The translations under genes were made by a program, and so were the position numbers. Below, piece after piece: positions 26,401 to 39,355 of a DNA stretch of 64,000 bases. The notes under the pieces are model-generated. The model did not search any database. It saw only the letters and a list, made by a program, of their open reading frames with translations, and was not told where the DNA came from. Origin of the DNA: Serilophus lunatus (lineage: Eukaryota; Chordata; Aves; Passeriformes; Eurylaimidae); contig VXBA01001881.1 of assembly GCA_013399895.1 (NCBI GenBank), forward strand, positions 124,001 through 188,000, written 5' to 3'. Position 1 is the first letter of the stretch, and every line of letters begins with the position of its first letter.

Positions 26401-28299
26401 CCATAGGCCTTATTAACACCAGATTCTCTGCTCAGTGCGATGCAGGGACCCATGTTGGCTCTGGAAGCAGTACAGCGTTTTTACTTGTTCTATACCAAAT
26501 TTCACAGGTTCCCTGGCACAGCTGATACTCAAATCCCAGCTCCCAGAGTTTGCTCTACATAGTGGTTAGGGAGCAGCATTCCAGAAAATTGTATTTGTAT
26601 CTGTAAAACTGAAGGAAATAATAATACAAGTGGATTTTAAAAAGCACATACATCAAAACTAGAATACCTACATATAACTACCAGATTCAGCTAAAGAGAT
26701 TTTTCTTAGTAATAAAATATCTGGTGCTTGCTTGTCAAAACAGTGGCTTAAACTTTTTAATTTTCCTTTTGACAAGGTTCAGTGTTTGAGAGTACTAAGA
26801 AATAAAATATTCATGGCTGAGATGTGAAATGTTGTTTTAAGTAAAGGACCAGTTAAAGAACAGAAAGAGTAGGTTTACTGGTCATTGCCTCTTCAATTTA
26901 AAAACAAACCATTAAACTCCTACTATCACTATCTAAAGCCATATCATTAAAGCAATTGAGTGCAAAACCACACTTTGGTGAAGAAGGATGGTGTAAATTA
27001 TTATTTATTTTGAGTCAAAGAAATAATGTAAATGCTGACTTACCACTCATGGAGCACTCATTGCCCTTGATGGACAATTTTCAGCAAAAATCACTAAGCA
27101 TTAAAATACTTACTTAAACTAGAATGTATCTAATCAGAATAAAAAGAACTCCAACCAACTGAATAGATAAAACTCCAGTTGGTGACCTAACCTTCTTCGG
27201 CAACTTCGTGCTTTTGTCCTCTACTTGAGGAATGCACACAGTAACTGTCCTAACAGATACAACCCTTCTGTGACTGTGCAAGGATACTACTGTATATAAC
27301 ACTATTCAGCCCTCTTTGATTACTTGGCTTTCCTTATAAATAACATCATTATTTGCTGAAGTAAATTTTAGAACACTGTACCAGTTTGCAAGATTGAATC
27401 CCACACTGTAACTACTCACAGGATCATTTCAGAAGTGCATTCATGGTATAAATGCTAAATAAAATGGATGGATGCACAGAATAGAATAATACTGTAATAC
27501 TGAGTCTGCATCGCTCTCGAGAATATGTTTTACCAATATATTTAGTGAGGCATTGTGCTTTCTAGACTGGGCTGGTATTGAAAATGGTGACAGTTTTTTG
27601 TGAATGGAAATTTACACAATCATTGGCTGATAGAATTCTGCATGTGAGAGCTGAGGCTGGAAAAGGGAACAGACTGGAGTGGTTGTCCAAAAATTGCATC
27701 TACTTTCAGAATAGCAAAAGAAGTAAATAAGTAAAGGAAAGAGCAAATGAAGGAGGATAACTGAAAAAAACACCTTGGGGTTTTCCCTGTGCACTAAAAT
27801 ATTCATATATAGTGTGATCCATCTGACATTTATAAAGCACAATCTAACACACCACATACTGATGTGTTTTACACTGATTAGAAAATGTCGTTGTTTAAGA
27901 CCACTGTTTTTCACTAGGTGTGCGCTCAACAGTGACGAGAAGACTGAACAGAATTTGAACAACAGGGAAAACAGTTTATTCGTCTAGGGCTCAACCGGGA
28001 ACAGAAAGCAGTTTAAGGGAACCCCAGACTTAACACAGAAATTACACCCGACAAAGCCACGCAAAAAAGGGAAAAGAGAAAAAGGGAATAAACAAACTGC
28101 TTTTCAAAGGCCAGGCAGGCTGGCCAAAGAAAAGCAGGGGAAAGGGAAGCCGCTCCTCTCCTCTCTCTCTCTCCTCTCCTTCTGATGGTAATCACTCCCA
28201 GCCCTTGAAGTCTCTGCAAAAACACAAAAAGTTAAAAGCACCCCCAGAGCCCAGGGACGCTACTTGGGGAAGCTTTCCACTTGAGATTGTATTGGCTTG

Positions 28300-29480
28300 G
28301 CTCTGCTGCTGATGGAGGTGGGCAGAGTCAAGTCGCGGGGCCTGGAAGTCAGGAGGAGAGCAGCTGGGCTGCCGCTCTCCAGCTCGCAGGAAGCCAAAGA
28401 GAGGGAGGGGGTCCGTTTTCAGGCTTTTAAGTTCTCCAAGTCCCGCGCGATCCTCGCCGTCTTCTTCCTGGCTTCGTCCTCTTTGGATTGGCCAGCGGCC
28501 CGGGCTCCACCCCCTTTCGAAATCTTCGGTTCCAGCAAAATGGCAGCTCCCGTCAAAAACTGCGAGCCCGTTCCTTGGAGGCGTCATGTTTTTTCCCAGC
28601 CGCGGGTCGGCTGCAGCACCCCCGGAGCAGCCACTGCCCCTCCGCGCAGCCACTGCTGGTGCAGGGCCTCGCCGCTGCACCAGGGACTCCCGCAGGGCCG
28701 CCCATGAGCCCCTGGGGCAGCCGCCGCATCCCCTGTGGACGGCGGGGTGCCNGGACCAGCGGGCGTCCGTGCCGGGACGTGCGACCCCTGGCAGCTGCTG
28801 CCATCACCACCAGAGCCCACCGCAGGCACTAGGGATCGGGGCTGGCCGCCGCCTGAGGGGGAACGGGGAATGGCGCCACTTGTGCCGGCTCTGCGTCGCG
28901 CCGGTCCACTCCTGCCCCTTCCCCCGGCATGCCCGTGCCGGCGAGGGAGCCCGGGCAACGCTCCCTGCCCGCCAAGAGCCGGGGAAAGCCGCCGGACCTT
29001 GCTGCCGGGGGACAGAAGGCGCGCACAGCGGCAGCCGCTGCCAGCGGCAGCACTCCTGTCTCTTCCCCGGTGCCGCGACTGCTTGCCGGCAGCCGCTGCT
29101 GCTGCCGCCGATCCGTATCCCCGCCGCCGCGAGGCAACCCCGCGTCGCTGCCGCTGTGCCGAGCTCCCGGTGAGTCCCTGCTAAGAAACTGTGGGGGAGA
29201 GCTGGGACGACCCCTGCCTCCCCTCAAGCGGGAGAGAGATCGGGCACCCCTTCCCTTCCCCCCCCGACCAGCCTCGGGGGCAAAAGGGTGGGGAGAAGAG
29301 CGAGGGAAGGCTGTAGGGAGACAGTTGTGGTGACCTCTGCTGCGAGCCGCCGGGGAAGGGGGGCGAGCCGCCCGCGCGCATTTCCGCTGGGCCGCCTGTC
29401 CGCGTTTTGGTGAGTCCCTGCCTCCGTTCCACCCCAACCCCGGAGGGCGGCAGGGGAAGGAGCCTGGGCTTTCTTAAGGG
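28300..29480. promoter_or_regulatory. Orphan CpG island, candidate promoter
   Basis: A 1.2-kb G+C-rich, CpG-dense block in otherwise AT-rich DNA, 15 kb past the SLIT2 stop and 9 kb before the PACRGL promoter. It has an inverted CCAAT box (ATTGG, 28487-28491), GC-box-like CCGCCC/GGGCGG strings and a YY1-like AAAATGGC (28538-28545). Two plus-strand splice donors with the same core GGTGAGTCCCTGC occur at about 29170 and 29409, which suggests alternative first exons of a plus-strand transcript. The inverted CCAAT box would also allow minus-strand initiation. Large open frames on both strands are expected from the G+C content, and none resembles a known protein. A lncRNA promoter or a distant alternative promoter of PACRGL are the main options (inference). 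One base is unread (28752). Confidence 0.7.
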
Positions 29481-31158
29481 GAAAAAAAAACAACCAGGGT
29501 TTACAGAACCAGGGTTTACAACAGAACAGGGAGTCAGTGAACAGTTTAAAACACAACACCCTTTCTCCTCTCCCCAAGATCCCCCCCAGGACCCTCCCTC
29601 TAGAAAACCCAGCAAACCCCCCCCAAACCCCCACAGAAAAACCGTCATAATTTTAATAAATTGCAATTTTCAATAATGTCTAGAAAAGTTCAAATCTAGA
29701 GAAATTTGTGACTTTAGGAACAAAGAGATTGTATTGAGATTCTAAGAAGTGATACTGTATTTTTTATTATCCAGTCAAAAAAACCCAAAACATGTGGGAT
29801 GACATAAATTTGTGCTATTCATGCTGCAGCCTTGAACAAGCCTGAAAAGAAGAACTATTTGCCAAGAAATAAAGTTAGCAGATAGCAAATTCACAACCAA
29901 CATAAAAAGGCGAGGCTGAGCCCCAGGCTTCTTGTCACAGGCTACTGTAAATACTAGTAGTCCCCTGAGGTTCAACAAGAGAATTCTCCACGAGGGTAGT
30001 CCATTGAAAACTACTGAATATGCTGCAGTCATCCCTGGCTCATGATGTTACTGAATAGCAAAGGGCTGAAAGATGGGAGAATAATCACAAGGAAGTGTTA
30101 TGTATAGTTGCCCCAGTTGACGTAGTCTTCCCTAGGCACCCTCTTCGTCTCTCTCATATGGGACACCCAGTGACAGGACACTGTGAAATATTAATCTTTG
30201 ATCTCCCCAGTGTTCAACTCAACAAAAGTCTTTCAGATAGACACAATGTGCAATACTGTTATAATTATTTTTTTGTAAGATAGCAAGTTCATAGTATTTT
30301 TTTAAACACACACAGTTCTCTGGTGAACTGAATTACCTTTCAAACTTGAAGCTGATAGCAAATGTTGTACTGGCAACTTGTCTGTACCTTGTGTTATGGC
30401 AAATAACTGACCTGGAAGGCTCTTGGAAAGTTTCCTCTTTTTGCCTCCCATACTGTATATCTGTTAGTATTTATCCTGTAGAGTCTACCCAGTTTCCAGG
30501 ATCCAGCATTCTTAACCTTTCTGACCACACCACTACTCTTTTCAACCTATTTTTGAGATTAGTTTCACATGCTGCAGCACATCCACAGGGACATCAGTTT
30601 GAGATTCTCCAGTCAGTCCACACAGGAGGCACTATCTGTGTTGGCACCCAGGAACGGCAGTGCAGTCTGCAGTAGAGCAGTGCAGTGAGGTACCCATTTA
30701 TCATACTTACTCTTCCCACCCTTTCCTCTGCCTTCCTCAAAAATACACATGCCCATATTCTATTTCATATGAAGACTACAGAAGTGTACTATGTTGAGGA
30801 ATATAGCAAAAGCTTCTCTCCCTTTCCCCCCATTCCTCTTTCTCTCTAAATAATTATGTATTTTCTCTTTCAAATCTTTAAATTTCTCAGCTTTTCTTTC
30901 CCAGTCTTTTCTCATATTCAAAAGTAGAACTGTGGAAAAATAAAATGATGTCTGAATTACAGGAAATACAATCCATGAATAGGCGAAGACTTCTCTGTGC
31001 TCTGCTTGCAGTTCCCCTCCAATAACTTCATTTATAATTCTCCTCCATCTCCACCCCTTTTCTACTTTCATTCATGCATTATTTCTCGCTGCTTCACTTG
31101 CAGTTCCACTGCACTGACCACTCTCCTCTTCCACTTCCAACCACCTCTCCTGGAAAGA

Positions 31159-31312
31159 TTTTTTTCTTTTCTTTTCTTTTCTTTTCTTTTCTTTTCTTTT
31201 CTTTTCTTTTCTTTTCTTTTCTTTTCTTTTCTTTTCTTTTCTTTTCTTTTCTTTTCTTTTCTTTTCTTTTCTTTTCCTTTCTTCCTCCCTTCCCTTCCCT
31301 TCTTTTTTTCTT
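31159..31312. repeat. Pure CTTTT pentanucleotide microsatellite
   Basis: Twenty-two uninterrupted CTTTT units (31166-31275) followed by degenerate CCTTT/TCCCTTCC units. One strand is wholly pyrimidine, the other wholly purine, over about 150 bp. Periodic proteins (repeating SFLFF on one strand, KRKEK on the other) are translation artefacts. Confidence 0.95.
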
Positions 31313-34221
31313 TTCTTTGTATTTTGTCTGTTTATTTGTTTTACAAAGAGGTTTCAATTCATCCTCCTACAAAATCCAGTAATAGAGAAAGAAACAGCAC
31401 ACACTTGCGACTTCTTTGTGGGCAAGGACAGAAGGGTTGTTGCTGCACCATTTTCTGGAAAGAGAATATAGGAAAACTGTTGCTACCACAACCATTACTT
31501 TTGATTCTATCTATACTATTTAGTCATGAATGTTACCACAGATCCCAAACCTCATCATCACTACAGCAAATACTTCTAGGCTGTTACTAGTTTTTAGACA
31601 CTAACTTGAGTCCTATGAACATTAAGCCTGTCTTTCAAACCTTCTCTGTATCTTAAACAAAGGTATTTTTCCTGTCATGCCTGGGCTTGTTATCTCAAGT
31701 GCCAGCTGTGCTTGCTGTGTGGGAGACATTAAATGCTTTTGTGAAGCAGTACATCCAAGCTGTGTGTGCCTCAGAGCACAGCCTGATGCTCCTGCTGCAG
31801 CTCTCCTCTATGTCTGATCCAACAAAGGGAACCTCATGGACTCAGGCAAAAGTGGAAAGGCCTCTTAATGTTATGACAGACAATGTTGTACCCAGTTACT
31901 ACTTCTGCAGAGATACATTTGGTTAGCCAGAGCAATTATGGCTCTGCCCCAATATGTTTTCTTCCGACCAAGAAATACTAACTACATTGATTTATTCCTG
32001 CTGTTGACTGAAAAAACTCCCCCCAAAACAGCCAACCAAAAAATACCTACCTCATGATGCCTTGTGAATTTAGGGAGGACACTTTTTTGTATTTATTATT
32101 AGTTGCCTTATTCGGTGAAGGGCTATGAAGTCCAGTAAACTTGCTCTTAATCTATACTTTATATACCACTACTGATCTGTGCCCTAGAGTGAGATAAAAT
32201 CGGTAAAAGATTCCCTGTCAAAGAGCACAATTTCTCTGATAACTGAAATGTAGAATACTTACATTTTCGCTTAACAAACTCTTCTATTTTGCCACCTTTG
32301 ATATCTGAAATAACAAAAAACTACTATTTTTCCCTTGTTTCTTCCCCCTGAACCAAGGTTGTTGCAGAATGCAGAGCAGCAGCTACCTGGGAGGAAGCAC
32401 ATAAGTGGAAAGGAAAGACGGGGAATCATTGCCACCGAGTGGGAAAACACAAAACTGCAGTGTGTGTCTCTCAACTGTTTTTTTTCTCTATGCAACCTTG
32501 ATGGGGAAAACATGCCAGTCAGCTCTCATAGCAGCACCCTAACAATCAGATGCAAGTTTTCAACTTTGCTTAATTATCCCCCTCAGGAGAATTTAAATTA
32601 TATTTATCCTGCCTTTGAAATTCAGTAGGGAGTTTTTATTTTCAAGTAATTGTAGAAAAACCGTCTGATGAGTACTGTTAAAGCTTGTGCACGTCTGACT
32701 CGCATTTCAAGAATGTTAGCCAATGGGAATTTTTTTATTATTTTTAAAATCAAATTCCAAGGTCACAAAAATCATCAAGAAGAGAATAATGGCATTCTCT
32801 GCAGGGTGAAGAGAAAGGCCACACTACTACCCTTTTATTTGCATGAGGTGGCATTCGTCATATTATATGAAGCTACCTGCAATATAAAATAGTGATGAAC
32901 ATATCTCCATGCACTCAAAGTTGTGATAAAGTACTCATCTCTTAATTTTCTGTCCATTTTTTAATGGTAGATTCTGATTTATAAAAAGAATGTGTAGTTT
33001 CTAGTTCTTTCACTATTTTCTATGATGTTGTGTACCACTTCATCTTTCAGGATTACTACGCTCACAGATACATTCTCTCATTACATTTCTACTTAAAAGT
33101 ACCCTCACTTGTTCAGTGAAACGCATAGTTAAAAAAAGTTTGTACTCTGGAAAAATTCAGAGTATCATTGGTATACCCTAAAGTGGCTGCAAATAACACC
33201 ATGTGTTAGGTTTGAGGGGCAAGACAGCCTGGGTTCAAGTCTGTGCTACAAATCAGGCAAAAGCAGATTTTTGAATCTGAGTTTTCTATAACTCAATAAG
33301 CCTTCTACTTCCACTTCCAAAACCTTTTGTTAGCTTTGAATACTTTGAGCAATGTGAGTTCCAGAGAGGATTTCATAGATATATATCCAACTCCTCCTTT
33401 TTTTTCCACAAGTGTTTGTCACCGATTTCTCTCCAAAAACAAAGCTCTCTCCTTAGCATTTACCATGAGCTAGTGGTGGCCACTGCCAGGTGACCTTTGG
33501 TCCTTTTTATGAATCTTTGCCTTAGGTGTTTCACTACGAGACAAATTAGGAATGAAGACCCCAGTGAATAGCAGGGAGGCGGGAAATCAAGTATCATAAA
33601 ACTCAGATTTAGGTCCAGTGACTCAAAGAAATATAGATTCCGAACTCTTTTTTGACTACATTTGTGCGAATGGATCTCTCTCCAGAAATATGCAAAGTAC
33701 TTTTACAGAAATAGTTGTCATTGTGCCACCATGTGAGTGATGCAATTAAATGAATTGTCATTCCTGAGTAGCTGGCTTCACACGAATAAAGAGCAAATTC
33801 AAACTGCCATTATTGATGGCAATATGAGAAGTTAGAAGAATTGAGAAAAATCCAAATCTGACATGCCCCACTTTACTTCATTTTTAAGGTAGTACAGTTC
33901 ACTGAAGGGTAGGTATAAGTGGTCTGTTTTGGCTAACTACAGGAGACAGGAACATTGTTTTTTTTATGGCCTTGGGTACAAGATGATAGAAGTATAACTG
34001 AACCATTTCAGATTTGCTTTAACCACTTCATTAAGTAAAGAATAGTGGAGCAATGATGAGTTAGCATCTTTGTATCTATACGGGCGTAAATTTCACTTAC
34101 TCATGTACATGGAAAAAATTCAACTTCCTAATTGTTTCAGGTAGCAGGATATCCTTAAGAGCAATCAAAAAGCCTAGTAAGGAATTCAACTGCAGTTGCC
34201 CATGCAACTACTTTAGCAGCA

Positions 34222-34454
34222 TCAGGGGAGGTTTAGACTGGATATTAGGAACAACTTTTTCACAGAAGGACTGATTTCCCATTGAAATGGGCTGCCCTGG
34301 GAGGTTTTTGAGCCACCACCCCTGGATGCATTTAAGAAGAGATTAGATGATGTACTTATTGCCATGATTTAGATGATAGGATGGTGTTAGGTAACAGGTT
34401 GGACTCGATGATCTCAGTGGTCTTTTCCAACCTTGTTAATTCTGTGATTCTGTG
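34222..34454 (+). mobile_element. CR1 LINE 3' end
   Basis: Typical CR1 3' segment: GGGAGGTTTAGACTGGATAT, later GGTTGGACTCGATGATCTC, and two ATTCTGTG octamers at the end (34439-34454). It is 5'-truncated, as most CR1 copies are, and carries no open reading frame. Confidence 0.92.
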
Positions 34455-34765
34455 ATTTTGCTTAGCCTTGCATCTTCATTCAAGAGTCATACCCAAAGCA
34501 CCATGTCTGCACGCCAACAATACTTCATGCACTGTGTACTCTGTCACATCCATTAGGAGTCTCATTAAGTTTGTAAATTTGGGGGTCATACCTGTATGAA
34601 TTTTTGTTACTCTGCAATGTCAAAACCTGAAAGTTCCTGCGTCAGTTTCTTGGGACCTGGCCGCCAAGTTTTACACAGGACTTTGATCTGCTAATCCAAA
34701 ATCCTTATAGCAATTTAGTACTTAATAATAGGTATTCAAGTAATTTCTGGTGTATTAAAGGAGGT

Positions 34766-34797
34766 GGGTGGGGGAGGAAGGGGGGGGCAGTGGTGGG
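34766..34797 (+). other. G-rich run able to form a G-quadruplex
   Basis: Four G-runs of three or more bases (GGG, GGGGG, GGGGGGGG, GGG) separated by loops of 1, 5 and 7 bases, 310 bp downstream of a CR1 tail. The pattern fits the usual quadruplex rule, but folding is only predicted. Confidence 0.6.
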
Positions 34798-37700
34798 AAC
34801 CAACAACAAAAAAAAGCAATCTAGTAGAATCTATGGGCTGTTATCCAAAATTATTCAAGTGAAATACTGCTGTTTCACACCAATTTTCAGCGAAGATAAA
34901 AGGGCATATTCACAGGTCCATCAACTGCTGACAGGCACTGAACTAATCATGTGATGCAGTGCTTGTCAATGAAAGTGCCTAAAGCATCTAAATCTTTCCA
35001 GAAGAACATGAAAACTACTATTAGGTGTCTGCAGTCTATTCTGCAGCTCACATTTATTGCCAAATCCTGTAAAATAACTCCTTCTTTATAGAGTACTATT
35101 TATAAAGTGGACCACATAGAGTGTTTAAGTCAGGATAAAAGCTCTGGGAAATGACATTCAAAGACTATCTAAGAAAAACACTTCTAGACTTCAGATTTAA
35201 ATGTGCACTTTTTGAGAGACCAGTGGGAATTTCTAACTTTTCAGAGTTTCTGCAGAAATACAAGTGCCATATATGTTGAGAAAACATATTCTTTTATCAT
35301 TCTTACTAGGTTGCAAGAGCTGTCAGACCCCAACTGAGGTTAAAATTACACTTGGTTTAGAAACTTCTAAAATAATCTCAAATGAAAGTATATCAGTTTG
35401 TGTATTATTAGATGAATATTTAAGAATATAGCAAGATGAAAGATGAACCAATTCTTAAGTCAATTGGTAATCTCTTTCTTGGTTTTAGAAGAATACAGCA
35501 AACAAATCAGTATAAAACACTTATTGTCTAACAAAAAGGCTTCTATAAACAGAGCTTGAAATGTTCACGATGGAAATTAATTAAATGATGACAAAAATTA
35601 AAGCACCAACTCCCTTTCACATTCAAAAGCTGGCACTTGCCAAGAAATATTCTGCCCACCATTTCCCAACTGGCTCTGGCCACTTGCCAAGCCTAAACCA
35701 TACTAAACGAATTAGCTTAATAAAGGCATAAATATGCTCAGACAAAAAGACCTAACATTTGCCTGTTTTATGTGATGTTCTTTCAATTAGCTATATTTCC
35801 ATAAGCCTCAGTTTTAATTTCATAAGTCTCAGAATTCATTTACCTTTGATGAATTCTCCTCCCTTCTAGTAATTACTATTTAACTGTGACTAATGGAAAA
35901 AAAGAAGTCAAATTGCATATTGGTTTTATCAGCAGTAATAGATAATTAATTAATCACATGTTCTATTTAAATTGGTTGAGTATTATTATGGAAAAGTAAG
36001 TAATCAGAGATGAGTTATCTTTCATTTTCAGATTTCTATATGCTCACCTGAACATACCCACATACACATGTGACCACATTTCATGACAAACCCTCTTTGG
36101 AAATTATTTATATTTTGTCTTTAATTATTTTCAAGCATTTAGAAAGGTTTATTGAAGTTAAACTAAACAAACCAAAAAATACATGGTGGAGAAACTCCTA
36201 ATAACTGGAGTTAATGCTGCATATATATACAGTAATAAATGGTAGCTCATGACACCATATTTAAGACTATGAAGTATCATCACAATGAAGAAAAATGCTG
36301 AAATTTGTCATGTTTTGTTAATCTATACTGTTCATAGATCACACAGTATTTTTCCTCCTCAATTTTCTATCCACCAAACATGTTGAAAATATCACAGACT
36401 AGTTCCTATCACAACTATCAAAAACAGTGGGACACAGTATGAAAAACATTTTATACTAAATGAATACATTGTATTACAAGTATTTTGACCCACATTACCC
36501 ATTGTCGATATTCAGTGAGAAAATCCAGAGCCAAGTATAATAATGAAGCTACTCAAGGAGCAGGGGATCCGCAAAGGCATAGGACAAGCGTAATAAATAC
36601 CACTTTAAAATCATACTGTGGGAATGAGAAGGGACTGATTGTCTGTTTAGCCTTAGGACTTCTCTTTTCCAAGTTACAAAAATATAAGGATAAAGTTTCA
36701 TCCTACCGAACGACCCCTACCCCCAGGTAGGCCCCCATGGTAAAACAGCCTTGCATGAAGGCAATTCTCCGAGAGCCAGATGTAGTAATTTCTCCCAGAC
36801 CATGAGATGAAATGCCCCAAAACATGAAAAGGAGGGACCCACGTCTATCCACAGATCAGCAGGAGTCTCATACACTGATTTCACACACCAAGTTTCCCTG
36901 CAAGGAGAGCAGCACAGGCTGTACATTCGACACCTTAAACCCAGCGGGACTCCCTGTGGTACTACACACACTAGAGTCCATGGCACTCTTATTTTGCATT
37001 TTTCAAGAAAATGGTTGAACTCTGAATTAAGCCCTGCTCTTGCACAGAGCCTGGAGTCTTACTTGTCCTTTTACAAGCCAGTCGTTTGTGTGCCTCTGGG
37101 AACTCAGTGGGAGCTGCTGACTCCACAGAGCTCAGTGGCATTTTGCTCCATGCAACACAGCAGATCATACCTCCTACTGACTTAGGAATTGTACTACTAC
37201 TTTCTTCCACTCTTGAACGTAGCTATAGTGTGTTCTGCACTTACAAAACAGATATAGCAGGTCTTTGTATAAAATGATACTAAAACACTGAACTAAAAAT
37301 AAACCTTCCTCAGAAAAACAGTTCTTTTCTCATCATGGAGATGATCATGCTGGTTTGCATTTTACTGTGATTTTCAAGACTTGCATGATCTGTTTTACAA
37401 ATGTTGGATTTTTCTGAGATCATTTACTAGTCTGCAAAACTTGGATAAAAAGACATCCATTCATTCCTCTATTGCCTTCAGTATTGTGGAACAGTCAAAT
37501 AATGTCTCTTGGGCTTAGCTAAAGCACCTAGGAAAAAAACACAGAAGTCTTCTCTCCTCTAACCTTATTTATATTATTTTTTTTCCTTCTCTATTTCCAA
37601 AAGGTCTCTTGCACTAATGCATTTCAACAGCACTCAGTTACGCAGCCCTAGTCTGACTCTGCAAATGTCTTCACAGGGCTTTCCATTACTGGCAGATAGA

Positions 37701-38334
37701 AAAGCTTTATGTTGGATAAAACCAGTTACGAAATTCCTTCCCTGCCAGAATCTCATGGCATTTTTCAAATAGTCTATAACTACTTCTCAACACTTTCCAT
37801 TAATTTTCCAGTTGTTTTTTTTGTTGTTGTTGATTTTATTTGAAAATCAAAAGAGTAGCTTTTGTTGTCTACTTCTAAAGTCCCATTCTATCATTCAGTA
37901 AAAACGACAGACGTGAGAAAGAATGCAATGCTAGAAAGATTGTATCCCACAGAATTTAAGCAAACCAAGAAAATATTTTGCTTGGAGACTGATTGTTGAG
38001 TGCATGAAAGAAGAAACACATCTCTTGAAGAAAGAAAGTATGCTCATGGTCAAGTTAGAAAGTTACCCTTTTACCCAAGAGCTCATTTACCACATCCAGA
38101 TGTGACAGTGTATGAATAAATACTCTTATTTCTGACGAAGTTTCAGTTTTGTATGAGTGGGTTTTCCGAGAAAGAAACCAAAAAATAACTATCCGTGCAC
38201 GTGGGACAAAGTCAATCACAAACGAGAAAGCGGCGCCAGACCCTTCTCACATAAAAGCTAAAAGCAAAATAAAATATTTGCCACCCCCACCCCCCAAAAT
38301 TCGTCCCTTTAATGTAGATTGCTCCTTTTCTTCA

Positions 38335-38700
38335 GCGAGCTCTGAGGAACTTTGGGCTCCCGGCGGCCCGTAGTTTCCCTGGCAACCGGCAGGAAGCGGA
38401 GACGCCTCCCGCCCTTCCCGAGGGCCGCGGAGCGGGGCCGGTGCTGCCCCGGAGCCGCGGGGAGCGGGGCGGGCTTCTGGTCCTCTCGCCGGGTCTCTGG
38501 GTGTCCCACGGGGCTCCTGAGGGCCGGGCCGGGTCGGGCCGGCGGCTCTGTGGGAACTCGCCGGAGCTTCGCCGCTTGAGGCTCCGGGCGGTGACGGGGC
38601 TTGAAGCCCCTCGGCTCCGTCTGCCTGTGCCCCAGCTGCGCTCCGGAGAGTTGGCGCTCACCAGGGTAAGGGAGCAGCCTCGCCTTTCAAATCCTGCTGA
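38335..38700 (+). promoter_or_regulatory. PACRGL: PACRGL CpG-island promoter
   Basis: A compact G+C-rich, CpG-dense block with several GGGCGG/CCGCCC-type boxes and no TATA box, ending at a strong splice donor. It lies 4.3 kb upstream of the first PACRGL coding exon, on the same strand, and is the only CpG island near it. This fits a housekeeping or ciliary-type TATA-less promoter. No known gene lies on the opposite strand, although such islands are often bidirectional. Confidence 0.75.
38450..38665 (+). other. PACRGL: PACRGL 5' non-coding exon 1 (start approximate)
   Basis: The donor CCAGG|GTAAGG at 38666 is close to consensus. If it joins the acceptor at 42954, the reading frame of the first coding exon runs back through this exon to an in-frame TGA (38592-38594) with no ATG between. 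That would make this exon 5'UTR and the ATG at 42970 the first usable start. The transcription start is not visible, so the left edge is a guess inside the island. Confidence 0.6.
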
Positions 38701-39355
38701 CTGTCATTCTGCCTTCCTAAGTGACTTCCAGGACTGAACTCCAGGCTGCACTTTCCCTCCTTTGAAAGTGGTCTTTTAAAGGTGCTTTTTCTGTTTCCAT
38801 TTAAAGTGTCTGTCGTTTGCTTGAAGTCTGTCATCTGCCACTAGATGGGTCACTTCTGTATCAGACCTCGTGTGTCGCTTGTTTGATTCACAACTGTGCT
38901 TCAGCCGTCTGATCTCCCTACAAACACTTGTGACTCTCCGAGCTCCCGACTACACAAGAGCTTTCATCTCTAAGAGTACTTTTTCCACTCAGTGCGACTT
39001 CCCCTTCTGTCAGTACACTGGCATGCTGCTCAGTTGCATTTTTACAAAACTATTATCACTGTCCTTGCTCCTATCTTCACTTTTGTCCCAAAGGGCTGAC
39101 GTTGTTCCTCCTCATTGTCATGCTTTTTTGTCGTTTGCTTTCTGTCCTGATACAACCACTGACTTTTCTAGATTTCGTCATTGGTTAAAACCTCAGTAAA
39201 GGCCTTGACATGTATCTTCATTACTTCCTTTAAATTAAATTGATTAAATACGTCTGAATTACTTCTTAGTACTTTTCTGAAAAAATATTTGTGGTGTTAT
39301 TAGCCAGTTGACTGTTTTTATTGTAAGCAATTGTACATTTCAAAGGCTGTTACTG

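Larger units (their letters stand above)
14881..28250. other. Intergenic region between SLIT2 and the orphan CpG island
   Basis: About 13.4 kb of mostly unique AT-rich DNA. I find no coding exon with homology to a protein I recognise. It holds A/C-rich low-complexity stretches (15478-15660 and 23341-23470), a TA microsatellite near 20.9 kb, T-rich tracts with splice-acceptor character at 18.5, 19.1 and 20.97 kb, and no recognisable recent CR1. Short open frames here have no supporting signals and are not listed. Confidence 0.7.
29481..38320. other. Intergenic region between the orphan CpG island and PACRGL
   Basis: About 8.8 kb with no coding exon I can recognise. Contents: a pyrimidine microsatellite (31159-31312), a CR1 tail (34222-34454), a G-rich run (34766-34797) and unique AT-rich DNA with homeodomain-type and NFI-type motifs between 35.5 and 36.0 kb. 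Open frames at 32335-32628 and 36485-36730 lack any sign of being genes. Confidence 0.65.

Noticed and set aside
28192..29437. Several long overlapping open frames on both strands in the CpG island (for example 28586-29173 plus and 28829-29437 minus)
   Set aside because: High G+C removes stop codons in every frame; the translations are low-complexity Pro/Arg/Ala/Gly and match no family I know.
30997..31590. A 197-codon frame with repeated SFLFF units
   Set aside because: Translation of the CTTTT microsatellite.
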